DNA of 64,000 bases, from contig NZ_BMDO01000012.1 in NCBI RefSeq assembly GCF_014635825.1, positions 1 to 64,000 on the forward strand, given 5' to 3'. The notes beneath the pieces were generated by a model that saw nothing but the letters and a program-made list of their open reading frames with translations, was not told the DNA's origin and did not search any database. The position numbers and the translations under genes were made by a program. Origin of the DNA: Mucilaginibacter galii (GTDB lineage Bacteria > Bacteroidota > Bacteroidia > Sphingobacteriales > Sphingobacteriaceae). Positions 50,020 through 58,452 of this stretch are shown in pieces (position 1 is the stretch's first letter; the number at the start of each line of letters is the position of its first letter).

Positions 50020-50736
50020 TTATTTAATACTGTAGTCGATAATTTTTGCAGTGATGATATCGCTGCCATCATTAATATCGGCCTGAACTATGCCAATGCC
50101 TTTGGCCACATACATATCATTAGTTATAGTACCAGGTAAGCCAAAAACGGTAATGGTCATGATTATTTGCGTGTGAATTACGCTGGTGTATACCTTGCCC
50201 AAAATGGTTTTCGAAATGTCCTTTTCAAGAATTTTGCCGGTGTAGGTGCCGGTAACCAGAGGGTTGCTGGCAACGGCCTGTCCGCTCCAGGTATAACCAA
50301 CGGCTTCGTTATCATGAAGGTAAACAAACTCGGTTCCTATACCATCCGCATAATTTTGCGTGTTGGAGATGTAAATATTATTGCCCTTGTAGTAATAGCT
50401 GGTGTCTAATACTGCGCCCGTTTTTTCAATGATCTCGAAAAAGGTTTTAGCGTCAATAATTTTAGTTTTCCCTGTAATGGTGAGCGTGCTTGTGTCTGTT
50501 TTGCCCTCTTGTATGTTTTGATAGCGCCAGGTAGTGCCTGTGGTGAGGGGCTGGTAGTCTGTAGAGCTAACAGGTGGAGTAGGCGTGGTGCCACCACCCG
50601 TGCCAGTGCCTCCGCCAGTACCAGTGCCGGTTAGTGGTGTGCTTGACACCTGTGGGCTAACAGTGGCTTCTTTATTGCAAGAGGAGAAAAATACAGCTAA
50701 AAATATAGCGCCTATCAGAGTCGGTATTGATTTCAT
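50020..50736 (-). CDS. Lipoprotein with Gly/Thr-rich linker, paralogue of 38985-39710
   Basis: The 238-aa protein has a lipoprotein signal with Cys20 in FFSSC, a linker GTGTGGGTGTGGGTTPTPP (about 37-55), and a beta-rich domain starting DYQPLTTGTTWRYQN. It ends MYVAKGIGIVQ...KIIDYSIK. It aligns along its length with the protein at 38985. The function is unknown. Downstream (49940-50015) are AGCACC/GGTGCT and CCGTTTTC/GAAAACGG pairings that may form a terminator. Confidence 0.75.
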   Translation of the reverse strand: MKSIPTLIGAIFLAVFFSSCNKEATVSPQVSSTPLTGTGTGGGTGTGGGTTPTPPVSSTDYQPLTTGTTWRYQNIQEGKTDTSTLTITGKTKIIDAKTFFEIIEKTGAVLDTSYYYKGNNIYISNTQNYADGIGTEFVYLHDNEAVGYTWSGQAVASNPLVTGTYTGKILEKDISKTILGKVYTSVIHTQIIMTITVFGLPGTITNDMYVAKGIGIVQADINDGSDIITAKIIDYSIK

Positions 50737-50958
50737 AAGATAGGGTAAAGATAATTAAATGTCTATAAAGCAGTATGTTAAAATAGCAGTATAATTTTCC
50801 ATCTACTATGATGCATTAAACTGAAGAAATCTGGTTGGTTTTTATAGGACGCAGTCCAAAAAGCAGTAGCGCTTTTTTATAAAACTATTGATAATCGCAA
50901 TGCTGTTTCGCAAAAGTATAACTAAAACTTATAGAGCATATTATTATTTGATACTGAT

Positions 50959-50987
50959 ACAAGTACTTGTTTGTACAGCTACATTTG
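50959..50987 (+). promoter_or_regulatory. Palindrome and -7 box upstream of katG
   Basis: ACAAGTACTTGT (50959-50970) is a perfect 12-base palindrome, 9 bases before TACATTTG (50980-50987), which fits the TAnnTTTG -7 box. It is a candidate operator for a peroxide-responsive regulator, but no family-specific consensus is recognised. Confidence 0.35.
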
Positions 50988-51053
50988 TATGTATAGTTAG
51001 AAGCTATAAATAAATCTAAGCGAATATTAAATTCTGTAAACCTGAAATCAATT

Positions 51054-53336
51054 ATGGAAAAAGATCCTAACAGCATTGGTAAATGCCCATTTCCTCACGG
51101 AGCCGTAAAACATAGCATTGGCGGCGGTGGTACACGTAACAGTAACTGGTGGCCCAATCAGTTAAAACTAAATATATTGCGCCAGCAGTCGTCTTTATCA
51201 AACCCCATGGATAAAGATTTTGACTATACCGAGGCCTTCAATAGCCTTGACCTGGAGGCTTTAAAACAAGAGTTGCATGCATTGATGACCGATTCTCAAG
51301 ATTGGTGGCCTGCAGATTTTGGCCATTACGGCGGTTTGTTTATCCGCATGGCCTGGCACAGTGCCGGTACTTACCGTGTAACTGATGGCCGTGGCGGCGG
51401 TGGCGCAGGTTTGCAGCGTTTTGCGCCGCTCAACAGTTGGCCTGATAACGTAAGTTTAGATAAGGCCCGCCGATTGCTGTGGCCCATTAAACAAAAATAT
51501 GGCCGTAAAATATCATGGGCCGATTTAATGATTCTTACTGGTAACGTTGCATTAGAATCTATGGGCTTTAAGACCTTTGGTTTTGGCGGCGGCCGCGAGG
51601 ATGTATGGGAGGCCGATGAATCGGTTTACTGGGGTTCGGAAACCACCTGGCTGGGCGGCGATCTGCGCTATGCCCATGGCTCTCCTGGTGTTGAAGGTGG
51701 TGGTGTGCTGGTATCGGATGATAATGCTGATGGCGATGTACATACCCGTAACCTTGAAAAGCCGTTGGCAGCTGTGCAAATGGGGTTAATTTACGTAAAC
51801 CCCGAAGGGCCGGATGGTAACCCCGATCCGCTTTTATCAGCTAAGGATATTCGCGATACTTTTGGCCGTATGGCCATGAACGATGAAGAAACTGTAGCTT
51901 TAATAGCAGGCGGACATACATTTGGAAAAACTCACGGCGCCGCACCATCAGACCATGTGGGTAAAGAGCCCGAGGCATCAAGCATCGAGCAACAGGGCTT
52001 TGGCTGGAACAATAGCTACGGCTCGGGCAAGGGTGCAGATACCATTACCAGCGGACTGGAAGTGACCTGGACCACAACACCAACGCAATGGAGCAATAAC
52101 TATTTTGAAAACCTTTTTGGTTTTGAATGGGAATTAACTAAAAGCCCGGCCGGTGCGCACCAATGGGTAGCTAAAAATGCTGAAGCCATTATACCAGACG
52201 CTTATGATACTGAAAAGAAGCATCTGCCTACTATGTTAACTACCGATATTGCTTTGCGGGTAGACCCTGCTTACGAAAAGGTATCCAGACACTTCTTAGA
52301 AAACCCGGACGCTTTTGCTGATGCTTTTGCCCGGGCATGGTATAAGTTAACGCACCGCGATATGGGTCCCAAAGAGCGCTACCTGGGCCCTGATGTACCG
52401 CAGGAGGAGTTGCTTTGGCAAGATCCTATCCCTGCCGTAGATCACGCGCTGCTTGAGGAGAGCGATGTAGACGTTTTGAGAGAAAAGATTTTAGCATCAG
52501 GTTTAACTGTTTCAGAACTGGTTTCTATCGCCTGGGCTTCTGCCTCAACGTTCCGTGGGTCTGATAAACGGGGTGGTGCTAACGGCGCACGCATTCGCTT
52601 ATCGCCTCAAAAAGACTGGAAAGTAAACAATCCGGTGCAACTGCAAAAGGTATTGAATGTGTTAGAAGGCATACAGCACGAGTTTAACAATGGGCAAGAA
52701 GGCGGCAAGAAAATTTCCCTGGCCGACATTATTGTGCTGGCTGGTGCAGTAGGTGTTAAAAAAGCAGCTCAGGATGCCGGTCATAATATTACGGTTCCTT
52801 TTGCTGCCGGCCGTATGGATGCTTCGCAAGAGCAAACCGACGTAGAGTCATTTAGCTACCTCGAACCAATTGCCGATGGCTTCCGTAACTATGGAAAATC
52901 TAAACCACCGGTATCAACCGAAGATTTTTTAATAGACAAAGCGCAATTACTTACGCTTACCGCGCCGGAGTTAACGGTGCTTATTGGAGGTTTACGCATG
53001 CTGGGTGCCAATTATGATGGTTCTTCACATGGTGTATTCACGGCCAACCCTGGCCGGCTTACTAACGATTTCTTTGTAAACCTACTGGATATGGGAACTG
53101 CCTGGAAAGCAGTGAATGGCGATATTGAAGTCTATGAAGGCCGTAACCGCAATACCGGCGAATTAAAATGGACGGCCACCCGTGCCGACCTGGTATTTGG
53201 CTCCAACTCCGAATTGCGCGCCATTGCTGAAGTTTACGCAAGTGCTGATGGCCGCGAAAAATTTATTAATGATTTTGTAGCTGCCTGGACCAAAGTTATG
53301 GAACTCGACAGGTTTGATCTGCCATCAAAACGTTAA
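51054..53336 (+). CDS. katG: Catalase-peroxidase
   Basis: KatG (760 aa) removes hydrogen peroxide using a haem. The N-terminal domain has the distal site in RMAWHSAGTYR, GLIYVNPEGPDG (the Tyr of the Met-Tyr-Trp adduct), DTFGRMAMND and the proximal histidine region AGGHTFGKTHGA. The C-terminal domain repeats the fold without haem ligands. There is no signal peptide, so it should be cytoplasmic. It is monocistronic with its own terminator. Confidence 0.97.
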   Translation: MEKDPNSIGKCPFPHGAVKHSIGGGGTRNSNWWPNQLKLNILRQQSSLSNPMDKDFDYTEAFNSLDLEALKQELHALMTDSQDWWPADFGHYGGLFIRMAWHSAGTYRVTDGRGGGGAGLQRFAPLNSWPDNVSLDKARRLLWPIKQKYGRKISWADLMILTGNVALESMGFKTFGFGGGREDVWEADESVYWGSETTWLGGDLRYAHGSPGVEGGGVLVSDDNADGDVHTRNLEKPLAAVQMGLIYVNPEGPDGNPDPLLSAKDIRDTFGRMAMNDEETVALIAGGHTFGKTHGAAPSDHVGKEPEASSIEQQGFGWNNSYGSGKGADTITSGLEVTWTTTPTQWSNNYFENLFGFEWELTKSPAGAHQWVAKNAEAIIPDAYDTEKKHLPTMLTTDIALRVDPAYEKVSRHFLENPDAFADAFARAWYKLTHRDMGPKERYLGPDVPQEELLWQDPIPAVDHALLEESDVDVLREKILASGLTVSELVSIAWASASTFRGSDKRGGANGARIRLSPQKDWKVNNPVQLQKVLNVLEGIQHEFNNGQEGGKKISLADIIVLAGAVGVKKAAQDAGHNITVPFAAGRMDASQEQTDVESFSYLEPIADGFRNYGKSKPPVSTEDFLIDKAQLLTLTAPELTVLIGGLRMLGANYDGSSHGVFTANPGRLTNDFFVNLLDMGTAWKAVNGDIEVYEGRNRNTGELKWTATRADLVFGSNSELRAIAEVYASADGREKFINDFVAAWTKVMELDRFDLPSKR

Positions 53337-53367
53337 TCCTTCCATTCAGAAATTTCCATATGAATTG

Positions 53368-53409
53368 AAAACAGCCCATAGCATACCAAATGTTACGGGC
53401 TGTTTTATT
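53368..53409 (+). terminator. katG terminator
   Basis: AAAACAGCCC (53368-53377) pairs with GGGCTGTTTT (53397-53406). Confidence 0.85.
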
Positions 53410-53593
53410 TGCATCAACCTTACTCGTTCAGCGCTTAGTTCCTAAGGTTCTCCCAACAGGCGATTACGATAGCTTACTAATATAACTGCTTGATATCTTA
53501 TTATCTTTAGATATATATACTTTATTAATAATGTGTAAGTCATCAATGTGGTATATATCAAGGTAAATCTCCAAAAAATATCTCACAAACCAC

Positions 53594-53623
53594 TTGTAAA
53601 TTAAACAAATACCCATATCTTTG
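53594..53623 (+). promoter_or_regulatory. Promoter of the rplM ribosomal operon
   Basis: TTG (53594-53596) and TATCTTTG (53616-53623) are 19 bases apart, an excellent consensus. A small hairpin follows in the leader (CCCG-AAATTA-CGGG, about 53628-53641). The gap from 53410 to here (about 180 bases) is AT-rich and otherwise empty. Confidence 0.75.
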
Positions 53624-53679
53624 CAGTCCCGAAATTACGGGGTATAGTAAACTGTTTAATATAATTTAATTTAAAGCAA

Positions 53680-54123
53680 GTGAATACGTTAAGTTACAAA
53701 ACTGTCTCGGCCAACAAGGCGACTGTTAACAAACAATGGGTTGTTGTTGACGCACAAGGCGAGATTTTGGGGCGCTTAACCTCTAAGATTGCAGCAATCA
53801 TCAGAGGTAAACATAAGCCAGGCTTCACCCCAAACGTAGACTGCGGTGATAACGTGATCGTTATTAATGCAGACAAGGTAAAACTGACCGGAAACAAATT
53901 TGCCGCCAAGCAATATGTTTCTTACACTGGTTATCCAGGTGGTCAGCGTTTCATTTCTCCTAAGGAGTTAATGGCTAAATTCCCTGAGCGCGTAATTGAA
54001 AAAGCCGTTCGTGGTATGTTACCTAAAAATCGTTTGGGCCGCGCCATTTATGGCAACCTGCATGTATACGCAGGCGCAGAGCATCCTCATGCCGCACAAA
54101 ACCCTACACCATTAACTTTTTAA
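53680..54123 (+). CDS. rplM: 50S ribosomal protein L13
   Basis: L13 (147 aa) is an early-assembling large-subunit protein. The sequence includes WVVVDAQGEILGRL, AAIIRGKHKPGFTP and the C-terminal NRLGRAIYGNLHVYAG-EHPH. The start is GTG at 53680. It is the first gene of rplM-rpsI-rpsB-tsf, a conserved order. Confidence 0.97.
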   Translation: MNTLSYKTVSANKATVNKQWVVVDAQGEILGRLTSKIAAIIRGKHKPGFTPNVDCGDNVIVINADKVKLTGNKFAAKQYVSYTGYPGGQRFISPKELMAKFPERVIEKAVRGMLPKNRLGRAIYGNLHVYAGAEHPHAAQNPTPLTF

Positions 54124-54127
54124 TTTT

Positions 54128-54134
54128 AAAGGAG
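54128..54134 (+). promoter_or_regulatory. Shine-Dalgarno sequence of rpsI
   Basis: AAAGGAG lies 10 bases before the rpsI ATG. Such motifs are scarce in Bacteroidota, whose ribosomes mask the anti-Shine-Dalgarno sequence. Confidence 0.7.
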
Positions 54135-54144
54135 AAAAGAAAAA

Positions 54145-54531
54145 ATGCCAACAACTAACACTTCAGGCAGAAGAAAAACAGCTGTTGCACGCGTTTACTT
54201 AAACGATGGTGCAGGCGCCCTTACCGTTAACGGTAAAGATTACAAAGAATATTTCCCAACTTTACCTTTGCAATACGTTGCTACCCAATCATTACTGGTA
54301 TCAGCTTCTGAAGGTAAATTTGACATTATTGCAAACGTTGCCGGTGGTGGTGTAAAAGGACAGGCTGAGGCCGTTCGTTTAGCTATTGCCAAAGCTATTG
54401 TTGAACTCGATGCTGAAAAGAAACCTGCATTGCGTGCTAAAGGCTTAATGACTCGTGACCCACGTATGGTGGAGCGTAAGAAACCAGGCCGTAAGAAAGC
54501 ACGTCGTAAATTCCAATTCAGTAAACGTTAA
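54145..54531 (+). CDS. rpsI: 30S ribosomal protein S9
   Basis: S9 (128 aa) contacts P-site tRNA with its C-terminal tail. TSGRRKTAVARVYL at the N-terminus and the basic end KPGRKKARRKFQFSKR are diagnostic. It lies 21 bases after rplM and has a good Shine-Dalgarno. Confidence 0.97.
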   Translation: MPTTNTSGRRKTAVARVYLNDGAGALTVNGKDYKEYFPTLPLQYVATQSLLVSASEGKFDIIANVAGGGVKGQAEAVRLAIAKAIVELDAEKKPALRAKGLMTRDPRMVERKKPGRKKARRKFQFSKR

Positions 54532-54537
54532 TATTTT

Positions 54538-54544
54538 AAGGAGG
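54538..54544 (+). promoter_or_regulatory. Perfect Shine-Dalgarno sequence of rpsB
   Basis: AAGGAGG ends 8 bases before the rpsB ATG, the optimal sequence and spacing. It is exceptional among the genes of this window. Confidence 0.75.
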
Positions 54545-54552
54545 ACACAACA

Positions 54553-55428
54553 ATGGCAAGAACAACATATCAGGATTTACTGGATGCAGGTGTACACTTT
54601 GGTCACCTTACCCGTAAGTGGGATCCGAAAATGGCTCAGTACATTTTCATGGAGCGCAACGGTATCCACATTATCGATTTAAATAAAACCTTAACTAAGG
54701 TTGAAGAGGCTGCTGCCGCTATAAAACAAATTGTAAAATCAGGCCGTAAGGTTTTGTTTGTTGCTACCAAGAAACAAGCAAAAGACATCGTTGCCGATTA
54801 TGCAAAAACTGTAAACATGCCTTTCGTAACCGAGCGTTGGTTAGGTGGTATGTTAACTAACTTTGCTACTGTACGCAAGTCAATCAAAAAGATGTCTAAC
54901 ATCGATAAATTGACTAAAGATGGTACTTACAGCAACCTTTCTAAGAAAGAGCGTTTGATGATTCAGCGTGAGCGTATTAAACTGGAAAGCTTATTAGGCG
55001 GTATTGCCGACCTTAACCGCTTACCAGCCGCTTTATTCCTGATCGACGTTAAGAAAGAGCACATCGCAGTTTCTGAAGCATTAAAGTTAAACATCCCAAC
55101 CTTTGCAATGGTGGATACTAACTCTGATCCTTCAAACATCGATTTCCCTATCCCGGCAAATGATGATGCTACTAAATCAATCTCTTTGGTAACCGGTATC
55201 ATTATCCAGGCTATACAAGAAGGTTTAGACGAGCGCAAACGCGATAAAGACGACGAAGCTGAAAAAGAAGGTGCAGCTGCTAAAGCTAAAGTTGACGGTG
55301 GCGAAGCTACCGAAGGCGGCCGCAAAAGAAGAGGCGCTGTAACTGCTGATGCCGTAGAAGCTGCTGCTACTACCGAAGCTCCTGATAACGTAACTGATAG
55401 CTCAGCTACTGAAGGCCAGGGCGCATAA
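54553..55428 (+). CDS. rpsB: 30S ribosomal protein S2
   Basis: S2 (291 aa) binds the back of the small subunit. The N-terminal LLDAGVHFGHLTRKWDPKM and the FVTERWLGGMLTNF segment are typical. The body ends near residue 230. The remaining ~60 residues form a low-complexity tail, first charged (ERKRDKDDEAEKEGAAAKAK) then GGRKRRGAV and an Ala/Thr/Glu-rich end, longer than in E. coli (241 aa). tsf follows, as in most bacteria. Confidence 0.96.
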   Translation: MARTTYQDLLDAGVHFGHLTRKWDPKMAQYIFMERNGIHIIDLNKTLTKVEEAAAAIKQIVKSGRKVLFVATKKQAKDIVADYAKTVNMPFVTERWLGGMLTNFATVRKSIKKMSNIDKLTKDGTYSNLSKKERLMIQRERIKLESLLGGIADLNRLPAALFLIDVKKEHIAVSEALKLNIPTFAMVDTNSDPSNIDFPIPANDDATKSISLVTGIIIQAIQEGLDERKRDKDDEAEKEGAAAKAKVDGGEATEGGRKRRGAVTADAVEAAATTEAPDNVTDSSATEGQGA

Positions 55429-55439
55429 GTAAAATAATT

Positions 55440-55572
55440 TTTTAAGTTGTCAGTTGTAAGTTGCAGGTATTAGTACCGCCAATTTGTAATTGACAACTTT
55501 TAATGTATAAAACAGATTATTAATTTTGCTGTGGATTGTTTTACAACTCACAACATACAACACATAACTCAA
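55440..55572. repeat. Imperfect inverted repeat between rpsB and tsf
   Basis: AAGTTGTCAGTTGTAAGTTG (from 55444) faces AATTGACAACTTTTA (about 55488) and, further on, ACAACTCACAACATACAACA. These T/G-rich and A/C-rich units are rough inverses. The promoter-like AATTTTGC (about 55522) may allow separate transcription of tsf. Confidence 0.5.
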
Positions 55573-55574
55573 CA

Positions 55575-56426
55575 ATGTCTACAGTACAAATTTCTGCATC
55601 AGACGTAAACAAACTGCGCCAGCAAACAGGTGCAGGTATGATGGATTGCAAAAAAGCCCTGACCGAAACTAACGGCGACTTTGAAGCAGCTATTGACTTT
55701 TTAAGAAAAAAAGGCGCTAAAGTAGCTGCCAGCCGTCAAGACCGTGAGTCTAACGAGGGTGTGGTTATTGCCCGTACTTCAGAAGATGGCAAACGCGGTG
55801 TAATTATCGAGTTAAACTGCGAAACTGATTTCGTAGCTAAAAACGCAGAATTTATTGCTTTTGCTAATGCTATTGCTAACGAAGCTGTACAAGCTTTACC
55901 CGCAACTGCCGAAGAAGTAAACGCTTTAGAAATTGATACCGAAGTTGGCCGTGTTACTATTGGTGAGGCTACTACAGCCATGACTGGTAAAATCGGTGAA
56001 AAAATTGGTGTATCTAAATATGCCGTTTTAGAAGGCGAAAAAATTGTTGCTTACATTCACGGTAACTTTCGTTTAGGTGTATTGGTTGGCTTAAGTGCTA
56101 ACTTTGCAGGTGCCGATGAAGCTGGTAAAGACGTGGCTATGCAAATTGCAGCCATGAACCCTGCCGCTTTAGATAAAGGTGATGTTGATGCAACTATCAT
56201 TGAGCGTGAAATGGAAATTGCTAAAGAGCAGATCCGTGCCGAAGGTAAACCAGAAGCCATGGTAGAAAAAATTGCTGCCGGTAAACTGAACAAGTTCTAC
56301 AAAGACTCTACGTTATTAAACCAAGAGTTCGTAAAAGATTCTTCTAAAAACGTTGCCCAATTTTTGGACAGCGTAGAAAAAGGCCTTACAGTAACCGCAT
56401 TTAAGCGAGTAGCTTTAGGAGCATAA
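55575..56426 (+). CDS. tsf: Translation elongation factor Ts
   Basis: EF-Ts (283 aa) recycles GDP from EF-Tu. The N-terminal UBA-like domain contains VNKLRQQTGAGMMDCKKAL, and the core signature is FVAKNAEF. ATG 55575 gives the normal N-terminus; the 13 codons upstream are repeat sequence. A 12-bp stem terminator follows immediately. Confidence 0.97.
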   Translation: MSTVQISASDVNKLRQQTGAGMMDCKKALTETNGDFEAAIDFLRKKGAKVAASRQDRESNEGVVIARTSEDGKRGVIIELNCETDFVAKNAEFIAFANAIANEAVQALPATAEEVNALEIDTEVGRVTIGEATTAMTGKIGEKIGVSKYAVLEGEKIVAYIHGNFRLGVLVGLSANFAGADEAGKDVAMQIAAMNPAALDKGDVDATIIEREMEIAKEQIRAEGKPEAMVEKIAAGKLNKFYKDSTLLNQEFVKDSSKNVAQFLDSVEKGLTVTAFKRVALGA

Positions 56427-56432
56427 TTTATT

Positions 56433-56464
56433 ATCCCCGCCTTTTAAAGGCGGGGATTTTTTTT
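56433..56464 (+). terminator. Terminator of the ribosomal operon
   Basis: ATCCCCGCCTTT (56433-56444) pairs with AAAGGCGGGGAT (56446-56457), followed by eight T. Confidence 0.9.
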
Positions 56465-56479
56465 GCCTTTTAATTTTTT

Positions 56480-57607
56480 TTGCCCGTGTTAACAGCTTTA
56501 TACAATACTCAAATTGTATCCAACGGTAACATTACCGAAGGCAAGGCTGTTATTTTAAAAGAGGATAAAATCTTATCCGTTGTTACCCTTGCTGATATTC
56601 CTGTCGATGCTGAACGTATTGACCTAAAAGGCGCTTACCTGGCTCCCGGATTCATCGATTTGCAGATCTATGGAGCAGGCGGCGCGTTGTTTGGCAGCTT
56701 GCCAAGCGCAGCTGCTTTAAAGCAAATGGAGCTTACCCTGTTAGACCAGGGATGTACCGGCTTTTTCGCAACCGTAGCCACTAACAGTGATGAGGTGGTG
56801 CTGGCCGCCATTGAAGCTGCTAAGGTATACCGCCCAAATGCCATAGGCAACTTTTTAGGCTTACACTTGGAAGGCCCCTACATTAATGCCTTGCGCAAAG
56901 GTGCGCATCCCGAAAAGTTCATCAAAAAAGCGACGCTTAACGAAGTAAAGCACTGGATTGAGGTAGCCAAAGGGGAGATTAAGATGATTACTCTGGCACC
57001 CGAATTACAGGATGACGAAGTGATCAGTTACCTTAATAAGCAAAATATCATCCTTTCATCGGGGCATAGTAATGCTACTTATACGCAGGCTAAAGCGTAT
57101 CTCAATAATACCATCCAGGCGGTCACTCATTTATATAACGCAATGCCGCCCATGCATCACCGCGAGCCGGGTATTATTCCGGCTATATTTGAAGCTAAAC
57201 CCTATACCAGCATAGTGGCCGATGGCATACACGTTGATTTTGCCATGATTGCATTGGCCAAGCGCGAATTAGGCGACAAGCTATTTTTGATTACTGATGC
57301 CGTAACAGCAGCAACCGAGGGTAATTACCCGCATCAGCTTCAAGACGATAGGTATGTAATGCCCGATGGCACTTTATCCGGCTCGGCAATAACTATGCTC
57401 AAAGCTGTTAAAAACTGCGTAAATTATGCTAATATCGGTTTGCCCGAGGCGGTTAACATGGCATCGCTTTACCCGGCACAATTGGCAGCGTTGAAAACGA
57501 AAGGAAAAGTAGAGGCCGGATATGACGCGGATTTAATTATTTTTGATGCGGAATTTAATTCTGGATTTACAATTTATAAAGGCAAAAACATAACTAAACA
57601 TATTTAA
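56480..57607 (+). CDS. nagA: N-acetylglucosamine-6-phosphate deacetylase
   Basis: NagA (375 aa) deacetylates GlcNAc-6-phosphate in amino-sugar recycling. APGFIDLQIYGAGG, GLHLEGPYINALRKGAH (metal-binding Glu), SSGHSNATYTQA and THLYNAMPPMHHREPG (His ligands), and ITDAV (catalytic Asp) are present. The absence of an HxH after FID is normal in this subgroup. No ATG occurs at the start: TTG 56480 or GTG 56486 must be used. No nagB is nearby. Confidence 0.93.
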   Translation: MPVLTALYNTQIVSNGNITEGKAVILKEDKILSVVTLADIPVDAERIDLKGAYLAPGFIDLQIYGAGGALFGSLPSAAALKQMELTLLDQGCTGFFATVATNSDEVVLAAIEAAKVYRPNAIGNFLGLHLEGPYINALRKGAHPEKFIKKATLNEVKHWIEVAKGEIKMITLAPELQDDEVISYLNKQNIILSSGHSNATYTQAKAYLNNTIQAVTHLYNAMPPMHHREPGIIPAIFEAKPYTSIVADGIHVDFAMIALAKRELGDKLFLITDAVTAATEGNYPHQLQDDRYVMPDGTLSGSAITMLKAVKNCVNYANIGLPEAVNMASLYPAQLAALKTKGKVEAGYDADLIIFDAEFNSGFTIYKGKNITKHI

Positions 57608-57636
57608 CCAGTTACTACAATTACTCATCTGCACAC

Positions 57637-58341
57637 ATGAAATACAAAAGAATCTTACTGAAACTAAGCGGCGAATCATTAATGGGTGAGCGGCAATATG
57701 GCATTGATAACAACCGCGTACTGCAATACGCCCACGACATTAAGAACGTAAGCGAAGCCGGTATTGAAATTGCCATTGTTGTTGGTGGAGGTAATATTTT
57801 TAGAGGATTAAGCGCCGAAAAATCGGGGATGGAGCGCGCTCAGGCCGATTACATGGGCATGCTTGCCACCGTAATTAACTGCATGGCTTTGCAAAGTGCT
57901 TTAGAAGGTATTGGTGTAGATACGCGTTTACAATCGGCCATTAAAATGGAGCAGATCTGTGAGCCTTACATCCGCCGCCGTGCCATGTCGCACTTAGAAA
58001 CCGGTAAAATTGTGATTTTCGGTGCTGGTACAGGTAACCCATACTTTACTACTGATACTGCAGCTTCTTTACGTGCTATTGAAATGAAAGCCGATGTGGT
58101 ATTGAAAGGTACACGCGTAGATGGCATTTACACCGCCGACCCGGAGAAAGACCCAACCGCTACTAAGTACGACGAAGTAAGTTTCCAGGAAGTATACAAC
58201 AAAGGATTAAACGTAATGGACATGACCGCCTTTACCCTTTGCCAGGAAAATAGCCTGCCTATCATCGTATTTGATATGAACAAAGAAGGCAACTTTATGA
58301 AAATAGCCCAGGGCGAACACGTGGGTACGCTGGTGAGATAA
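57637..58341 (+). CDS. pyrH: UMP kinase
   Basis: PyrH (234 aa) phosphorylates UMP in pyrimidine synthesis. KRILLKLSGESLMG, VVGGGNIFRGL, RADYMGMLATVINC-type sequence (here QADYMGMLATVINCMAL) and GTGNPYFTTDTAA are all diagnostic. It starts 29 bases after nagA and precedes frr, the usual bacterial pairing. Confidence 0.97.
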   Translation: MKYKRILLKLSGESLMGERQYGIDNNRVLQYAHDIKNVSEAGIEIAIVVGGGNIFRGLSAEKSGMERAQADYMGMLATVINCMALQSALEGIGVDTRLQSAIKMEQICEPYIRRRAMSHLETGKIVIFGAGTGNPYFTTDTAASLRAIEMKADVVLKGTRVDGIYTADPEKDPTATKYDEVSFQEVYNKGLNVMDMTAFTLCQENSLPIIVFDMNKEGNFMKIAQGEHVGTLVR

Positions 58342-58355
58342 TAGAGAGACAATAA

Positions 58356-58411
58356 GCAAGAGCCAGGAATCAAGAGAGATTTTATCTTGTCTCTTGGTTC
58401 TTGGCTCTTGC
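58356..58411. repeat. Palindromic repeat, family E-like, between pyrH and frr
   Basis: Arms 58356-58377 (GCAAGAGCCAGGAATCAAGA) and 58390-58411 are inverted copies at 20 of 22 positions. The right arm contains the TTG of the frr promoter. Confidence 0.85.
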
Positions 58412-58430
58412 TTCTAATTTTTTAACTTTG
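58401..58430 (+). promoter_or_regulatory. frr promoter
   Basis: TTG (58401-58403) and TAACTTTG (58423-58430) are 19 bases apart. The -33 part lies in the right arm of the palindromic repeat. Confidence 0.65.
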
Positions 58431-58452
58431 TATTTTATAAACATAAATAACA

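Noticed and set aside
56480..56700. Loss of the HxH metal motif in NagA as a defect
   Set aside because: E. coli-type NagA proteins also lack it (VQLNG at this place). The other metal ligands are intact.
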